Origin: Clostridiaceae bacterium 14S0207
GTDB lineage: Bacteria; Bacillota; Clostridia; Clostridiales; Clostridiaceae
Reading direction: 5' to 3'
Assembly: GCA_003288255.1 (NCBI GenBank)
Contig: CP026600.1
Span: 2,480,001 to 2,544,000, forward strand
DNA length: 64,000 nt
The notes under the pieces are model-generated. The model had not been told where the DNA came from. It saw nothing but the letters and a program-made list of their open reading frames with translations, and ran no database searches. Positions 38,086 through 48,633 of the stretch are shown one piece after another (within the stretch, counting starts at the first letter, position 1; each line of letters begins with the position of its first letter). A program made the position numbers and the translations under genes.

Positions 38086-40929
38086 TTATTTTACATTAAC
38101 AACTTTTATTGGAGTTAAATGTTCAAAAGTATTAGAATCACATATAAACACTTTAAGTTTTAAATTATCTTCCTTTGGTAATCTTACTTCCGCTTTTAAA
38201 GTTACTCTTCCTTCCGAATCCAAATTACCACTTACTTCTGAACTTCCAACAATTTTATTTTTATCATTATAAGCACCTATTAATAATTTAACTTTCTTTG
38301 ATTTATTACTTGCATCTCTGAACTTAACAGTTACCTTTGGAGTAGTTCCTTGTTTAAATTCATCTTCACCATTTTCAATTATTACCTTATTAGGTTGCTC
38401 TATATTTAAATTAGCACCGAAAATTTTATGAACACCTTTATTATAAACACACTTTGCATTTCCCTCATTATCAATAAATATAACATGACTTAACTTAAAA
38501 TCTAGATTTTCTTTTAAAAATGCTGCATCGGATACATATTTGCCATCCTTATAATCAAGAACTAATTGTTTTACCTTATTGTCTTTTCCTCTAAATTCTG
38601 CATAAACTTTATCACCATATTTATTATCTGTTTGAATAAATAGTTTACAATTATCCTCTTCAATAGATTTTATTAAAGAAGCATCTTGATTTGTGCAATT
38701 AGAACCATTATTATATTTAGCAATATGAATCTTTGCAGTACTCCTATCTTTACTTTCTTCTGTTACAAAAATATTTAAACCATATTTAACTAAATCTAAT
38801 CCACATACTTTATTGTATTTAGCTGAATAATCTTGTGAATCACTAAACACAGGATTCATAAAAATATGATTATCTTCAACATGATATACATCATCCCTAG
38901 TATTTCCTGTAATATTTATTTTTGAACCTGGTCTTAAACTAAATGCAGCATCATGCATTTGATAATTGATGTTATCTGCACCATTTCTTCCACTCTTTTC
39001 ATATCTATATATTATAGGATTTTGATCAGCATCTACAACACCTGCAAACATTCTTCCTGGATGATCGCCGGCTTGTTGGTCTGGTTTGAAACCATTATAT
39101 TTTTCATCTATATGCCAAATTATTAAACCTGGATCATATTCAAGACCTTTTCTACCAATATTAATAGTTTTTAATCCCTTATCTGATAGAGTATCCGCAC
39201 CACTATTTCTCCACTCGACTAAATAGTAATGATTGTAAATTTCTACACCATCACTTTTAACAAATCCATCAAAATTAAATTTTGTATCTCCTTCTGCATT
39301 ATCATTTAAAAGTGCTTTATTATCTGCTGTAACCTTTATATCATCAATATATATTCCCTCTTCTGGAGTATTTCCATCAGTTCTAAACCTAAATCTTAAA
39401 TCTATTTTCTTACCTTTGAAAGCACTTAAATCGAATTTTGCATCTACCCATTTGCCCTTTGAAGAATCGGTAATTCCATGACCTGGATTTCTCTTTTTAA
39501 TACTCTCCGCATCATTATCTACAATCCACTTATCAACTTTATCAGTAGTAATATTACCTTTAACGCATGTCCATTCTTTCTTTCCTTCTTCTCTAACTTG
39601 AACTGATGCAAAATCAAAACCTGGATCTATTTTATACCAAGTTTTAAAGCTTAACTCTGCAGAATCTTTGCCTGTTAAATCAAGACTTTCTTTAGTAGTC
39701 ATATAATTTTCTATATGGTTACCCTTACCACTAAAGTAACAAGTCTTTCCTTCGCTTGGAGTTACTATTCTATTTCCTTTTCTCTTTGGCAAGTTAATTC
39801 TTATAGCATCATTATTTTTTCCTTTTAAACTTGCTTGGTCTAATACGATATCCATACCTTTTTCATCTATATCAGATAAATTTAATTCCTTAGAATTTTG
39901 CCAATTTGCTTTTCTACCTCTTTTTTCAAAATCCTTTTGTAAATATTCCCTACAATAAGCACCATAACTTACTGGTTGTGATCCTCTAGGATCTCCTGTA
40001 TAGCTTCCACCCATTATAGACCAATTTTCAACTGGTACATCTTGTCCATGGAATGCGTATAAATCTGGAAGTCCTAAGACATGTCCATATTCATGGGCAA
40101 ATAAATCTACTGGTAAATCTTGTTCAAACACTGTAAAATCTTCAGCTCTAAATTTTTTTCCATTTTTATCTGTAACAATAGGATTCTTCTTTACTACAGC
40201 TTCTTTTTCCTCTTTATTTAATTTATCCATTTCTTGTCCAAATATATTGAAGCCCCATCTGTAAGGCCATATAGCATTTTCACCTAATGAACCTCCACCC
40301 CATTCTTCTCCTAAGCCTGGGTGAATTACTACTACTGTATCTAGGATTCCATCTGGTTCATCATAGTTTCCATCTCCATCTAAATCCCACTTATCTTCTA
40401 CATCAAATTCTGACAAATCAATATCCTTTGAAGCCTTCTCAATAGCTTCCTTAACAAGTTTTCTAGCTCTTTGTTGGTCACTTCCACCTTCATTTGATCC
40501 ATAATACTTAGCTTCATGATCTGCCATATACCATCCTACAACTTTTCCCTCAAATCCGTAAGTTCCTCCAGATTCTTCTTGTAAAAACTTATTAACTGTT
40601 ATATGTTTTTGTCCATCTGATGTTGTGTAATAATCTTTTCCAAAAAATAGTTTTTCATAAAACTGTGGTGTACACTCACTACCTTTAAAGTTGTTTATTC
40701 TCCAAGTCTCTTTTTTATCCAAATCTTCATGTTTATAATCCGGAAAATCCATTAAGATAATTAAAGGTTTAGCAGTAAACTTCTTTTTACTGTATTGTTG
40801 TTTTTCAATAGTTGGTAATGCACCTTTTAATTTTGCACTTTCAACACCATGTACTAAGGTACAATTACCACTTAACCCTAAAAATATTGTAGCTGATAAA
40901 ATAATACTTGTGAGTTTTTTACTTATCAC
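38086..40929 (-). CDS. Secreted M6-family metalloprotease (immune inhibitor A-like)
   Basis: 947 residues with a signal peptide (basic KK, hydrophobic SIILSATIFLGLSG, cut near residue 28). The zinc motif is HEYGHVLGLPD with His279, Glu280 and His283. A carbohydrate- or jelly-roll-like region (about 390-560) interrupts the typical M6 body, which resumes with VVDADQNPIIY. A C-terminal Ig-like domain (about 860-947) ends the protein. M6 proteases degrade host or competitor proteins outside the cell. This is the free paralogue of the protease encoded by alternative exon 5 of the S-layer locus (50387-54211), which lacks a signal peptide. Confidence 0.92.
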   Translation of the reverse strand: MISKKLTSIILSATIFLGLSGNCTLVHGVESAKLKGALPTIEKQQYSKKKFTAKPLIILMDFPDYKHEDLDKKETWRINNFKGSECTPQFYEKLFFGKDYYTTSDGQKHITVNKFLQEESGGTYGFEGKVVGWYMADHEAKYYGSNEGGSDQQRARKLVKEAIEKASKDIDLSEFDVEDKWDLDGDGNYDEPDGILDTVVVIHPGLGEEWGGGSLGENAIWPYRWGFNIFGQEMDKLNKEEKEAVVKKNPIVTDKNGKKFRAEDFTVFEQDLPVDLFAHEYGHVLGLPDLYAFHGQDVPVENWSIMGGSYTGDPRGSQPVSYGAYCREYLQKDFEKRGRKANWQNSKELNLSDIDEKGMDIVLDQASLKGKNNDAIRINLPKRKGNRIVTPSEGKTCYFSGKGNHIENYMTTKESLDLTGKDSAELSFKTWYKIDPGFDFASVQVREEGKKEWTCVKGNITTDKVDKWIVDNDAESIKKRNPGHGITDSSKGKWVDAKFDLSAFKGKKIDLRFRFRTDGNTPEEGIYIDDIKVTADNKALLNDNAEGDTKFNFDGFVKSDGVEIYNHYYLVEWRNSGADTLSDKGLKTINIGRKGLEYDPGLIIWHIDEKYNGFKPDQQAGDHPGRMFAGVVDADQNPIIYRYEKSGRNGADNINYQMHDAAFSLRPGSKINITGNTRDDVYHVEDNHIFMNPVFSDSQDYSAKYNKVCGLDLVKYGLNIFVTEESKDRSTAKIHIAKYNNGSNCTNQDASLIKSIEEDNCKLFIQTDNKYGDKVYAEFRGKDNKVKQLVLDYKDGKYVSDAAFLKENLDFKLSHVIFIDNEGNAKCVYNKGVHKIFGANLNIEQPNKVIIENGEDEFKQGTTPKVTVKFRDASNKSKKVKLLIGAYNDKNKIVGSSEVSGNLDSEGRVTLKAEVRLPKEDNLKLKVFICDSNTFEHLTPIKVVNVK

Positions 40930-41181
40930 AAAGCATTCCCCCTAAATTAAATATTAATAAAATTTCTATATAAACTTTCATAGAAATAACATTTTGAAAA
41001 TTTTTTACACAAATAATTTTTTTAGTACAATATAAATTTTGACTTATTTTTTATAATTATTTCAATTATCAGAATCTTTTTAATTATTATTTTCCATTAT
41101 ACATTAATTTTTAAAATTTTTAAAGTATTATTTTTCTATTTATATATTTTTTATTTATGTTTAAAAACATAATTTATGGAT

Positions 41182-41221
41182 AAAAAAACCTGACATTACT
41201 AAATATAATGTCAGGTTTTTT
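41182..41221 (-). terminator. Terminator of the phosphosugar mutase operon
   Basis: AACCTGACATTA pairs with TAATGTCAGGTT, followed by seven T on the minus strand. Confidence 0.9.
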
Positions 41222-41223
41222 TA

Positions 41224-42951
41224 CTATATAGTTTTTAAAAGATTATTTACTTCATTCTCTAAATTTATAATTTTATTTTCAGCATCACTTATTGAATTTC
41301 CTATAACACCTAAATAAATTTTTATTTTTGGTTCCGTTCCTGAAGGACGTACTACAAAATAAGCCTCATCATCAAAAATAAACTTAATAACATTAGATTT
41401 TGGAAGAGTTATCTCTTCTTTATCTCCTGTATTAACATTTTCTTTGTAGCTTAACTTATAGTCTTCTTTATATGCAACTTTAAACTCTCCAAAGTTTTTA
41501 AAGATTCCATTTCTTAAAGCTTCTATAATACTTACAATCTTTTCTTGTCCTTCTTTACCTTTTAAAGTTATAGAAATTAATTTTTCTTTATAATAACCAT
41601 ATTTATCATACAAATCTATTAATGCTTCATATAATGTTTTTCCAAGAGATTTATAATAAAGTGTCATTTCACAAATTAAAGTTGCCGCAATAACTGCATC
41701 CTTATCTCTTACAAAATCTCCTGCTAAATATCCGTAACTTTCCTCATATCCAAATAAGAAGGAATTCTTTCTAGGAGTTTCTTTTTCAAATTTACCAATA
41801 AGTTCTCCTATATATTTAAAACCAGTTAAAACTTCTCTAACCTCTACACCATACTCTCTGCAAATAGGATTTACCATATTTGTAGATACTATAGTATTAA
41901 CAATTGTTGCTCCATTAGGTAGTCTATTTTCATCTTTTAATGAAGAGATCATATAATGAGAAAGTAAAACCCCAACTTGGTTACCATTTAATACTCTATA
42001 TTCCCCAGTATTATCCTTAACAACTACTCCAATTCTATCACAATCAGGATCAGTTCCTAAAATAATATCAGCAGCTTCAGTTTTCGCCATATCTAAAGCA
42101 ATAGTGAAAACTTGCTTATCTTCTGGATTTGGATAAGGCGCTGTTGGAAAGTTTCCATTAGGAAGTTCTTGTTCCTTTACAACTCTTACATTTTCATATC
42201 CAAGTTCCTTTAAAACTCTTCTAACAGGAATATTTCCTGTACCATGAATTGGCGTATAAATAATATTTAAATCCTTAGCATGCTCCTGTACTAATTCTTT
42301 TCTTATAGTTAGATCTTTTACCTTTTCAACATAAGTAGAATATACATCTTCTCCAACATAATTTAACATTCCATTTTCAAGAGCCTCTCCTTTTGAGATA
42401 ACATTAACATCTTCAAAGGAATTAACACCATTTACAAAGCCTATAATTTCTTTTGCTGGAATATCAGTAACCTGACCACCATCTGCTCCGTATACTTTAT
42501 ATCCATTATATTCTTTAGGATTATGAGAAGCTGTAATTACAATACCACCAGAGCATTTTAATTCTCTTACACCATAAGATAAAATAGGAGTTGGCGTTAA
42601 TGTTTCAAATAAATATACTTTAACACCATTTGCAGCTAGAACTCTTCCAGCATACTCTGCAAATTCCTTAGACATATTTCTAGAATCATGTGCTATGGCT
42701 ACACTAGGGTTTTCAAACTTATCCTTTAAGTATCTTCCAAAACCTTCCGTAGCCTTACCTACTGTATAAACATTAAGTCTATTACTTCCAGCACCAATAA
42801 CTCCCCTAAGTCCACCAGTACCAAATTCTAAATCCTTATAAAATCTATCTTCAATCTCTTTTTCTTCCTTAATATTTTTAAGTTCACCTTTGGTATCTTC
42901 ATCTATAAAACTAGAATTAATCCATAAATCATATTTATCTTTATAATTCAT
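41224..42951 (-). CDS. pgcA: Phospho-sugar mutase (alpha-phosphoglucomutase type)
   Basis: 575 residues, the size of the Gram-positive PgcA group. Catalytic phosphoserine Ser142 in TASHNPKEYNGYK, metal loop GTDPDCDRIG, sugar-binding GYEESYGYL and phosphate-binding RPSGTEPKIK near the end. It interconverts glucose-6- and glucose-1-phosphate (or mannose phosphates), feeding nucleotide sugars. It is the last gene of the secA2-rmlD-mutase unit, consistent with glycan supply for the cell surface. The stop codon overlaps the terminator. Confidence 0.93.
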   Translation of the reverse strand: MNYKDKYDLWINSSFIDEDTKGELKNIKEEKEIEDRFYKDLEFGTGGLRGVIGAGSNRLNVYTVGKATEGFGRYLKDKFENPSVAIAHDSRNMSKEFAEYAGRVLAANGVKVYLFETLTPTPILSYGVRELKCSGGIVITASHNPKEYNGYKVYGADGGQVTDIPAKEIIGFVNGVNSFEDVNVISKGEALENGMLNYVGEDVYSTYVEKVKDLTIRKELVQEHAKDLNIIYTPIHGTGNIPVRRVLKELGYENVRVVKEQELPNGNFPTAPYPNPEDKQVFTIALDMAKTEAADIILGTDPDCDRIGVVVKDNTGEYRVLNGNQVGVLLSHYMISSLKDENRLPNGATIVNTIVSTNMVNPICREYGVEVREVLTGFKYIGELIGKFEKETPRKNSFLFGYEESYGYLAGDFVRDKDAVIAATLICEMTLYYKSLGKTLYEALIDLYDKYGYYKEKLISITLKGKEGQEKIVSIIEALRNGIFKNFGEFKVAYKEDYKLSYKENVNTGDKEEITLPKSNVIKFIFDDEAYFVVRPSGTEPKIKIYLGVIGNSISDAENKIINLENEVNNLLKTI

Positions 42952-43013
42952 AAATCGTACCCTTTCTCATAAATATTATTTTTATTTATTATTATACATA
43001 TTACTAAACTTAA

Positions 43014-43871
43014 TTAAATTTCGTGTTTTTCCTTAAGAATTTTTATAAACTCTTCTAAAGCTTCTTCCCAAGGACGCATATTATCTCCAATAGTACATCT
43101 TAGCATCATATTGTCTAAATAAGAATAGGCTGGTCTCTTTGCAACAGTTTTAAATTCTCCTGTAGCACAAGATGAAACTTCACAAGGTATACCTGATAAT
43201 TCTACAATCTTACATGCAAAATCATACCAAGAACATTCCCCTTTAGCCGTACAGTGATATATTCCATATTCTTCAGTACTCATAAGTTTTAGAACATGAG
43301 AAACTAGATCTTTACAATTAGTTGGACTTCCTATTTGATCATTAACTACTTTTAATTTTCCCTTTTCCTTAGCATTTTTAAGAATTGTATACACAAAGTT
43401 TTTACCCTTCATTCCATAAAGCCAAGAAGTTCTTATAATAAAATATTTAGAACAGAAATCTCTAACATATTCATCACCCATAAGTTTGGTTTTTCCATAA
43501 ACGCTTTCAGGTTCAGTAAGCTCATATTCCCTAATTGGCTCAGTATGTTCACTATTATACACATAATCTGTGGATATATGTATAAGTTTAGCACCAACCT
43601 GTTCACAAATCATGGCTAAATTTTTAGCTCCTAATGCATTAACCTTAAATGCTTCATCCTTATTACTTTCACAACTATCTACATTAGTATATGCTGCACA
43701 ATTAATAACAACATCAGGTTTTGTTCCATTAAATACAGAAATAACATCACTAAAATTACTTATATCTAATCCATCTTTACTAAAGTGAAAAACCTCATGT
43801 TCTGTTCTTTTTAGTTGAGTTAAAACTTCATGTCCTAATTGTCCATGAGCTCCTGTTACCAATATAACCAT
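43014..43871 (-). CDS. rfbD: dTDP-4-dehydrorhamnose reductase
   Basis: 285 residues. Extended SDR fold: GAHGQLGHEV at the NAD(P)-binding turn (about 7-16), STDYVY, and catalytic YGKTK. It makes dTDP-L-rhamnose for surface glycans. The other three rml genes are not in this window. It sits between secA2 (28 bp upstream) and the mutase, so rhamnosylation of the S-layer or its anchoring polymer is a reasonable inference, not shown. Confidence 0.92.
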   Translation of the reverse strand: MVILVTGAHGQLGHEVLTQLKRTEHEVFHFSKDGLDISNFSDVISVFNGTKPDVVINCAAYTNVDSCESNKDEAFKVNALGAKNLAMICEQVGAKLIHISTDYVYNSEHTEPIREYELTEPESVYGKTKLMGDEYVRDFCSKYFIIRTSWLYGMKGKNFVYTILKNAKEKGKLKVVNDQIGSPTNCKDLVSHVLKLMSTEEYGIYHCTAKGECSWYDFACKIVELSGIPCEVSSCATGEFKTVAKRPAYSYLDNMMLRCTIGDNMRPWEEALEEFIKILKEKHEI

Positions 43872-43899
43872 AATAGTTTCCTCTCTTTCCTATTTAAAA

Positions 43900-46269
43900 C
43901 TATTTTATTTTTAAAAGATCTTTTACAGTATCATATTTAATAGATAGTACCATTTCATTAAAAGCTGCACTACTTTCGACTTGGAATTCTCTAACTGGAT
44001 CTAATTGTCTATAAGATCTTAACTTTATTCCATCCTTTAAATGTTCCATATTATCTAAATGGTCAATCCACTTTTGATCCACATTTTTAAGAAGAATCTC
44101 TCTTTGCTTATCCTTAAACTCCTCTTCTGTATCAAAACTTTCCATAACGCCTTCATAAATATGTTTAACAGCTCTATTAACTATTCTTTGTATTATATCT
44201 ATGGACTTATTCTCCAAATTTTCAAAGTTAATTATCTCTTCATCTACAATACCAAAATCGTTTAAGAACAGTACAAGTTTTCTTAAATTATCATCAAAAT
44301 CATCTGCATCATCAATGGCATCTTGCTTTAGTGCATCTGTTAAATGTTTTTTTACTATATCTTCTAAAACAAACTTAATCATATCATCAATGTTTTCAGT
44401 AATATCACCCTTATCAAGAACAAAATTTCTTTGATCGTAGATTACAAGTCTTTGTTTATTTATAACATCATCAAAGCCAATAATATTCTTTCTAGTTTCA
44501 AAACTATTTCCTTCTATTGCCTTTTGAGCAAATTCAACTGCCTTATAAACAGACTTTTCCGTAATTGGTTCATGTTCAGGTAAATCTAATTTACCAAACA
44601 ATGAATTAAATCTATCTGCCTCAAATACTTTAAAAAGTTCATCTTGAAGTGAAATATAAAATTGAGAACTTCCTACATCCCCTTGACGTCCAGCTCTTCC
44701 TTTTAACTGATTATCTATTCTTCTTGCATCATGTCTATCTGTTCCTATTATTCTAAGACCACCTAATGATCTAACTTCATCATTTATTTTTATATCTGTA
44801 CCACGTCCTGCCATGTTAGTTGCAATAGTTATAGCATCTTTTCTTCCTGCTTTTTCAACAATCTTAGCTTCCTTTTCATGATTCTTAGCATTTAAAAGAT
44901 AATGTTTAATTCCTCTTCTCTTTAAAAGATAAGAAATATCCTCTGATTTTTGAATGCTAGAAGTACCAACTAATACTGGTTGCCCTTTTTTATGACAAAT
45001 AAGAATATCTTCTATAATAGCATCATATTTATCCTTTAAAGTCTTATATATAATATCTTTATGATCTATTCTTTGAACAGGCTTATTTGTTGGAATTGTA
45101 ATAACATCTAATCCATAAATTTCTTGAAACTCAGTTTCTTCAGTTACAGCAGTACCAGACATTCCAGATAACCTGTTATACATTCTAAAATAGTTTTGAA
45201 TTGTAATAGTTGCAAGAGTCTTAGATTCCTTTTGGATTCTAACTCCCTCTTTAGCCTCTAATGCCTCATGTAACCCTTCACTAAATCTTCTACCTTCCAT
45301 AACTCTTCCTGTAAACTCATCAACTATTAACACTTCACCCTTTTTAACAATATAATCTTTGTTTAAATGCATTGTATAATGAGCTCTTAAAGCTTGTGAA
45401 ACATGGTGTTGAAGATCTCTATTTTCTGGATCAGCATAGTTTTCTATGTTAAAATATTTTTCTAACTTCTCAATACCTAAAGCTGTTAATATAACCGCCT
45501 TACCTTTTCTATCGACTTCATAATCTTCCTTTTCTTTTAATCCTCTTACAAACTTATCTACCACTATATAATATTTTGTAGGCTTTTTTCCCTCTCCTGA
45601 AATAATAAGAGGTGTTCTAGCCTCATCTATTAAAATAGAGTCAATTTCATCTACTATACAATAGTTTAATTCTCTTTGAACTCTATCTTCTTTTTTAGTT
45701 GCCATGTTATCTCTTAAGTAATCAAATCCAAGTTCACTATTAGTTCCATATGTAATATCACAAGCATATTGTGCTCTTCTTTCATCTGGTTGCATATCAT
45801 GAAGAATAACCCCTACACTTAATCCTAAAAATTCATGAACTTTTCCCATTTCATCTCTATCTCTTTTTGCAAGATAATCATTTGTAGTTATAATATGTAC
45901 TCCCTGACCTGTTAGAGCATTTAAATAAGCAGATAAGGTACCAACCAATGTTTTACCTTCTCCCGTTTTCATCTCTGCTATTCTTCCTTGATAAAGTACC
46001 ATGCCCCCTATTAATTGTACTCTATAATGCTTCATTCCAAGCACTCTAAATGCAGCCTCACGAACTGTTGCAAAGGCTTCTATAAGTATGTCATCTAAAG
46101 TTTCACCTTTTTCTAATCTATCTTTAAACTCAATAGTTTTATTCTTTAATTCTTCATTAGAAAGTTTAGAAAACTCTTCATCCAATTTTTCTATTTTATC
46201 TACTATTGGATATATTTTTTTAAGTTCTCTATTACTATAATTTCCTAATATATTTAAAAAACCTTCCAT
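43900..46269 (-). CDS. secA2: SecA2, accessory preprotein translocase ATPase
   Basis: 789 residues with all SecA motor motifs (Walker A MKTGEGKT with Lys106, VDEIDSILIDEARTPLIISG, GRAGRQGD). It is shorter than housekeeping SecA and ends at DTVKDLLKIK without the C-terminal cysteine zinc finger. Both traits are typical of SecA2, which in clostridia exports S-layer proteins. The SLAP-domain gene lies just upstream and the S-layer locus 15 kb further, supporting that role. The housekeeping secA would be elsewhere. Confidence 0.92.
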   Translation of the reverse strand: MEGFLNILGNYSNRELKKIYPIVDKIEKLDEEFSKLSNEELKNKTIEFKDRLEKGETLDDILIEAFATVREAAFRVLGMKHYRVQLIGGMVLYQGRIAEMKTGEGKTLVGTLSAYLNALTGQGVHIITTNDYLAKRDRDEMGKVHEFLGLSVGVILHDMQPDERRAQYACDITYGTNSELGFDYLRDNMATKKEDRVQRELNYCIVDEIDSILIDEARTPLIISGEGKKPTKYYIVVDKFVRGLKEKEDYEVDRKGKAVILTALGIEKLEKYFNIENYADPENRDLQHHVSQALRAHYTMHLNKDYIVKKGEVLIVDEFTGRVMEGRRFSEGLHEALEAKEGVRIQKESKTLATITIQNYFRMYNRLSGMSGTAVTEETEFQEIYGLDVITIPTNKPVQRIDHKDIIYKTLKDKYDAIIEDILICHKKGQPVLVGTSSIQKSEDISYLLKRRGIKHYLLNAKNHEKEAKIVEKAGRKDAITIATNMAGRGTDIKINDEVRSLGGLRIIGTDRHDARRIDNQLKGRAGRQGDVGSSQFYISLQDELFKVFEADRFNSLFGKLDLPEHEPITEKSVYKAVEFAQKAIEGNSFETRKNIIGFDDVINKQRLVIYDQRNFVLDKGDITENIDDMIKFVLEDIVKKHLTDALKQDAIDDADDFDDNLRKLVLFLNDFGIVDEEIINFENLENKSIDIIQRIVNRAVKHIYEGVMESFDTEEEFKDKQREILLKNVDQKWIDHLDNMEHLKDGIKLRSYRQLDPVREFQVESSAAFNEMVLSIKYDTVKDLLKIK

Positions 46270-46351
46270 ATTATTAATCCCATCCTTAAGTTAATTTAAT
46301 AAAGAAATCGTTATTTTTAATTATATCTTATTTAATTATTTTATTCCATAA

Positions 46352-46391
46352 TAAAAAAGACCAACCCCCTAAAGGTTGATCTTTTTTATTA
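46352..46391 (-). terminator. Terminator between the SLAP gene and secA2
   Basis: On the minus strand GATCAACC pairs with GGTTGGTC (one U-G wobble), followed by six T. secA2 therefore probably has its own promoter in the 80 bp that remain. Confidence 0.8.
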
Positions 46392-46516
46392 TCTAAATTA
46401 TCTAAATAGAAGAGCTAGTACACTTTTGCAATATTTTCTTAATATTCCACCTCATTATATCATATTAAGGTTAATATTAAAAGCTTTTCTAAAAAATACA
46501 TATATAAACCTTTACA

Positions 46517-47394
46517 TTACTTAAATGTAAATTTATAAACATAATTTTCTAATGGGTCAATCAACATATTTTCTTTAGGAATATTTACATTTAATAATTT
46601 TCCTGTACTTTCTCCTATTATAAGGTTGTTATCATTAAAATCAACCTCGCCCATGTATATAGGTAAACCTTCTTGCATAGAAACAACAATAGGTATTGAA
46701 TTTAATTGTATATCAATATTACTTGCATTTCTAAATAAAATAATTAAGTTTATCCCTTCTTTATCTCCTATGGCATAAATAGGATCTACAATAAATTCAC
46801 CTTTCCTGATAGATGAAATCTCAAAAAATCTTTCTCTTAAAAATTCTTTGGTATCTTCTGATAAACTTTTTTCATCTAAAAGATTCTCCATATCTATATC
46901 TGTGGTATATGAAATAGCTAAATCATTTAAATCTGGTAATACTATTTGTAATTCTTTAATATTTATATTTTCTGGTAGTATTATATCTTCAAATTTAATT
47001 TCATAGAACATACTAGCATTAGGACTTACTATAAATTCTCCATTTATGTTGATATTTTTTTCAAAGATTATATTTTTATTCCTATCTATTAATGCCAAAC
47101 GAAGTTTATAAAATTCTATGGGTAAACTTGAAGTATTAATAAAAAAGACTCCTGCTTCTACTCCTTCATATCCTTCATATATGTATACCGTTTCTATTTG
47201 TATTAAATTTTTTCTGATGGCTTTTCAATTTTTTTATACTCATCATAAATTAACATTTTTCTAAAATTAGATGTTCCATAATTAAAATCTATAGGAAATT
47301 TTTCAATATTAGTACCTTCTATATTAAATTTATTTTCTAATTCAAAACTAATATCTTTTGGCTTGCCAAATAACTTATAAAATAAACTACTCAC
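46517..47394 (-). pseudogene. Accessory Sec S-layer assembly protein (SLAP domains), split by a one-base frameshift
   Basis: A GTG at 47394 behind AGGAGG starts MSSLFYKLFGKPKD and runs 63 codons to TAA. The continuation lies in the other frame, as LIQIETVYIYEGYEGVEAG then VFFINTSSLPIEFYKLRLALID, down to 46517. Adding one A to the run of six at about 47208 joins the two as KPSEKNLIQIE. The joined protein of about 290 residues has two SLAP-type repeats (INTSSLPIEFYKLRLALID, FRNASNIDIQLNSIPIV) as in the S-layer assembly proteins that sit beside secA2. The break is a true frameshift, slippage-based regulation or a homopolymer sequencing error. Confidence 0.75.
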
Positions 47395-47411
47395 TTTTTA
47401 TCCTCCTTTTT

Positions 47412-48428
47412 CTAGACAGGAATACTATTAGTATTTTTTTTAATTTTTAATAACTTCATAATTTCACATGTATCAGCTTCTAATTCTTTTATACTATAAT
47501 AATTTTTATTTTTTTCAAATAATCTTCTTATAATATAATAACTTGCATATTCACTTAGCCTAAAATCTATTATGTGTTTAAAATTAATAATTGTCTTATA
47601 AAATTCTTCATATGTATTACTTTTATTTAATATATATAGCTTATGCATATTACATAAATCGTTTTCTATATCTGCATAATCACTATATGTACAATTTAAT
47701 ATCTTAACATATTCATCGAATTTACTATCTTTCATCATTCTTCTATATCTATAAGGCATTAAAAACTTTACGATACATAATTTATCATTCTTAGTACCAT
47801 CATTGTATGTTTTTATCTTATCTTCCCTTAGTTCTTTTATTATATGTTGTAAACCTTCTAATTCTTTTTTTTCTTCATCTTTATAAATATATGTTTTGCT
47901 AAGTTTATCCACTATCTCCATAACATAAGAAAGTTTTTCTCCCTTATCTAATTGTTTCTTTAGATTTTTCAAAACTTTTAATAAATCATAATTTATTACA
48001 TATTGTTCTAACTTAATTAAATGTTCATCATAAAATTCTATAAAATATGAAATGTCGTTAGAAACCTTAAAAATTATTAACTGATGAAATATTTCACTTA
48101 ACTTTAAAAACTTATTTAATTCATCTTCATCTTCATATAATTCTTTTATAGCACATATAAGAATTAAACAAACCTCATTGTACATATTATATTCTTGAAG
48201 GAATTCACTATCCTTATTTTCCTTAAAATAAGGCTTTATTGTTTCCAATTCAAGTTTTGCACTTTGCAATTTCCCATCTTTAAGAAAGTTTTTTATTTTA
48301 TTTAAACTTTTTTCAACTACTAAATTTAACCTTAAAAATTTTTTATCTTTTATATCGCTCAAATCTAAAATTATAGAATCCTTAAAAGTTCTATTCTTTA
48401 AATCAATAGTTAATATCTTTTCTCCCAT
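47412..48428 (-). CDS. Unknown protein upstream of the SLAP/secA2 genes
   Basis: 338 residues, rich in Lys, Glu, Leu and Tyr; predicted to be almost entirely helical with a TPR- or coiled-coil-like look (FLKDGKLQSAKLELETIKPY). No signal peptide, no membrane segment, no motif I can name. It ends 17 bp before the start of the SLAP gene and is probably co-transcribed with it. A cytoplasmic accessory or chaperone for S-layer export is a guess based only on position. ATG follows AGGGGG. Confidence 0.6.
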   Translation of the reverse strand: MGEKILTIDLKNRTFKDSIILDLSDIKDKKFLRLNLVVEKSLNKIKNFLKDGKLQSAKLELETIKPYFKENKDSEFLQEYNMYNEVCLILICAIKELYEDEDELNKFLKLSEIFHQLIIFKVSNDISYFIEFYDEHLIKLEQYVINYDLLKVLKNLKKQLDKGEKLSYVMEIVDKLSKTYIYKDEEKKELEGLQHIIKELREDKIKTYNDGTKNDKLCIVKFLMPYRYRRMMKDSKFDEYVKILNCTYSDYADIENDLCNMHKLYILNKSNTYEEFYKTIINFKHIIDFRLSEYASYYIIRRLFEKNKNYYSIKELEADTCEIMKLLKIKKNTNSIPV

Positions 48429-48633
48429 TTATTCAACCCCCTATTAATTAAGTTATAATTATAGTATAAATGGAAATTCAATCTTGCGCTACACAAAAAA
48501 TAAAAACTGTCGAATAGACTTATGTACTCAACAGTTTTTACTTCTGGTTATTTATTATTTTTCATTACATTTATAGCTTATTTAAGTTCGTATAACTTAT
48601 CTGATAACTTCTTACCCTTATTAAAGTCTGATG

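Noticed and set aside
46400-47400. Programmed -1 ribosomal frameshift in the SLAP gene.
   Set aside because: No canonical X XXY YYZ heptamer in the zero frame at the A-run and no obvious downstream pseudoknot; a one-base deletion or polymerase slippage fits better.
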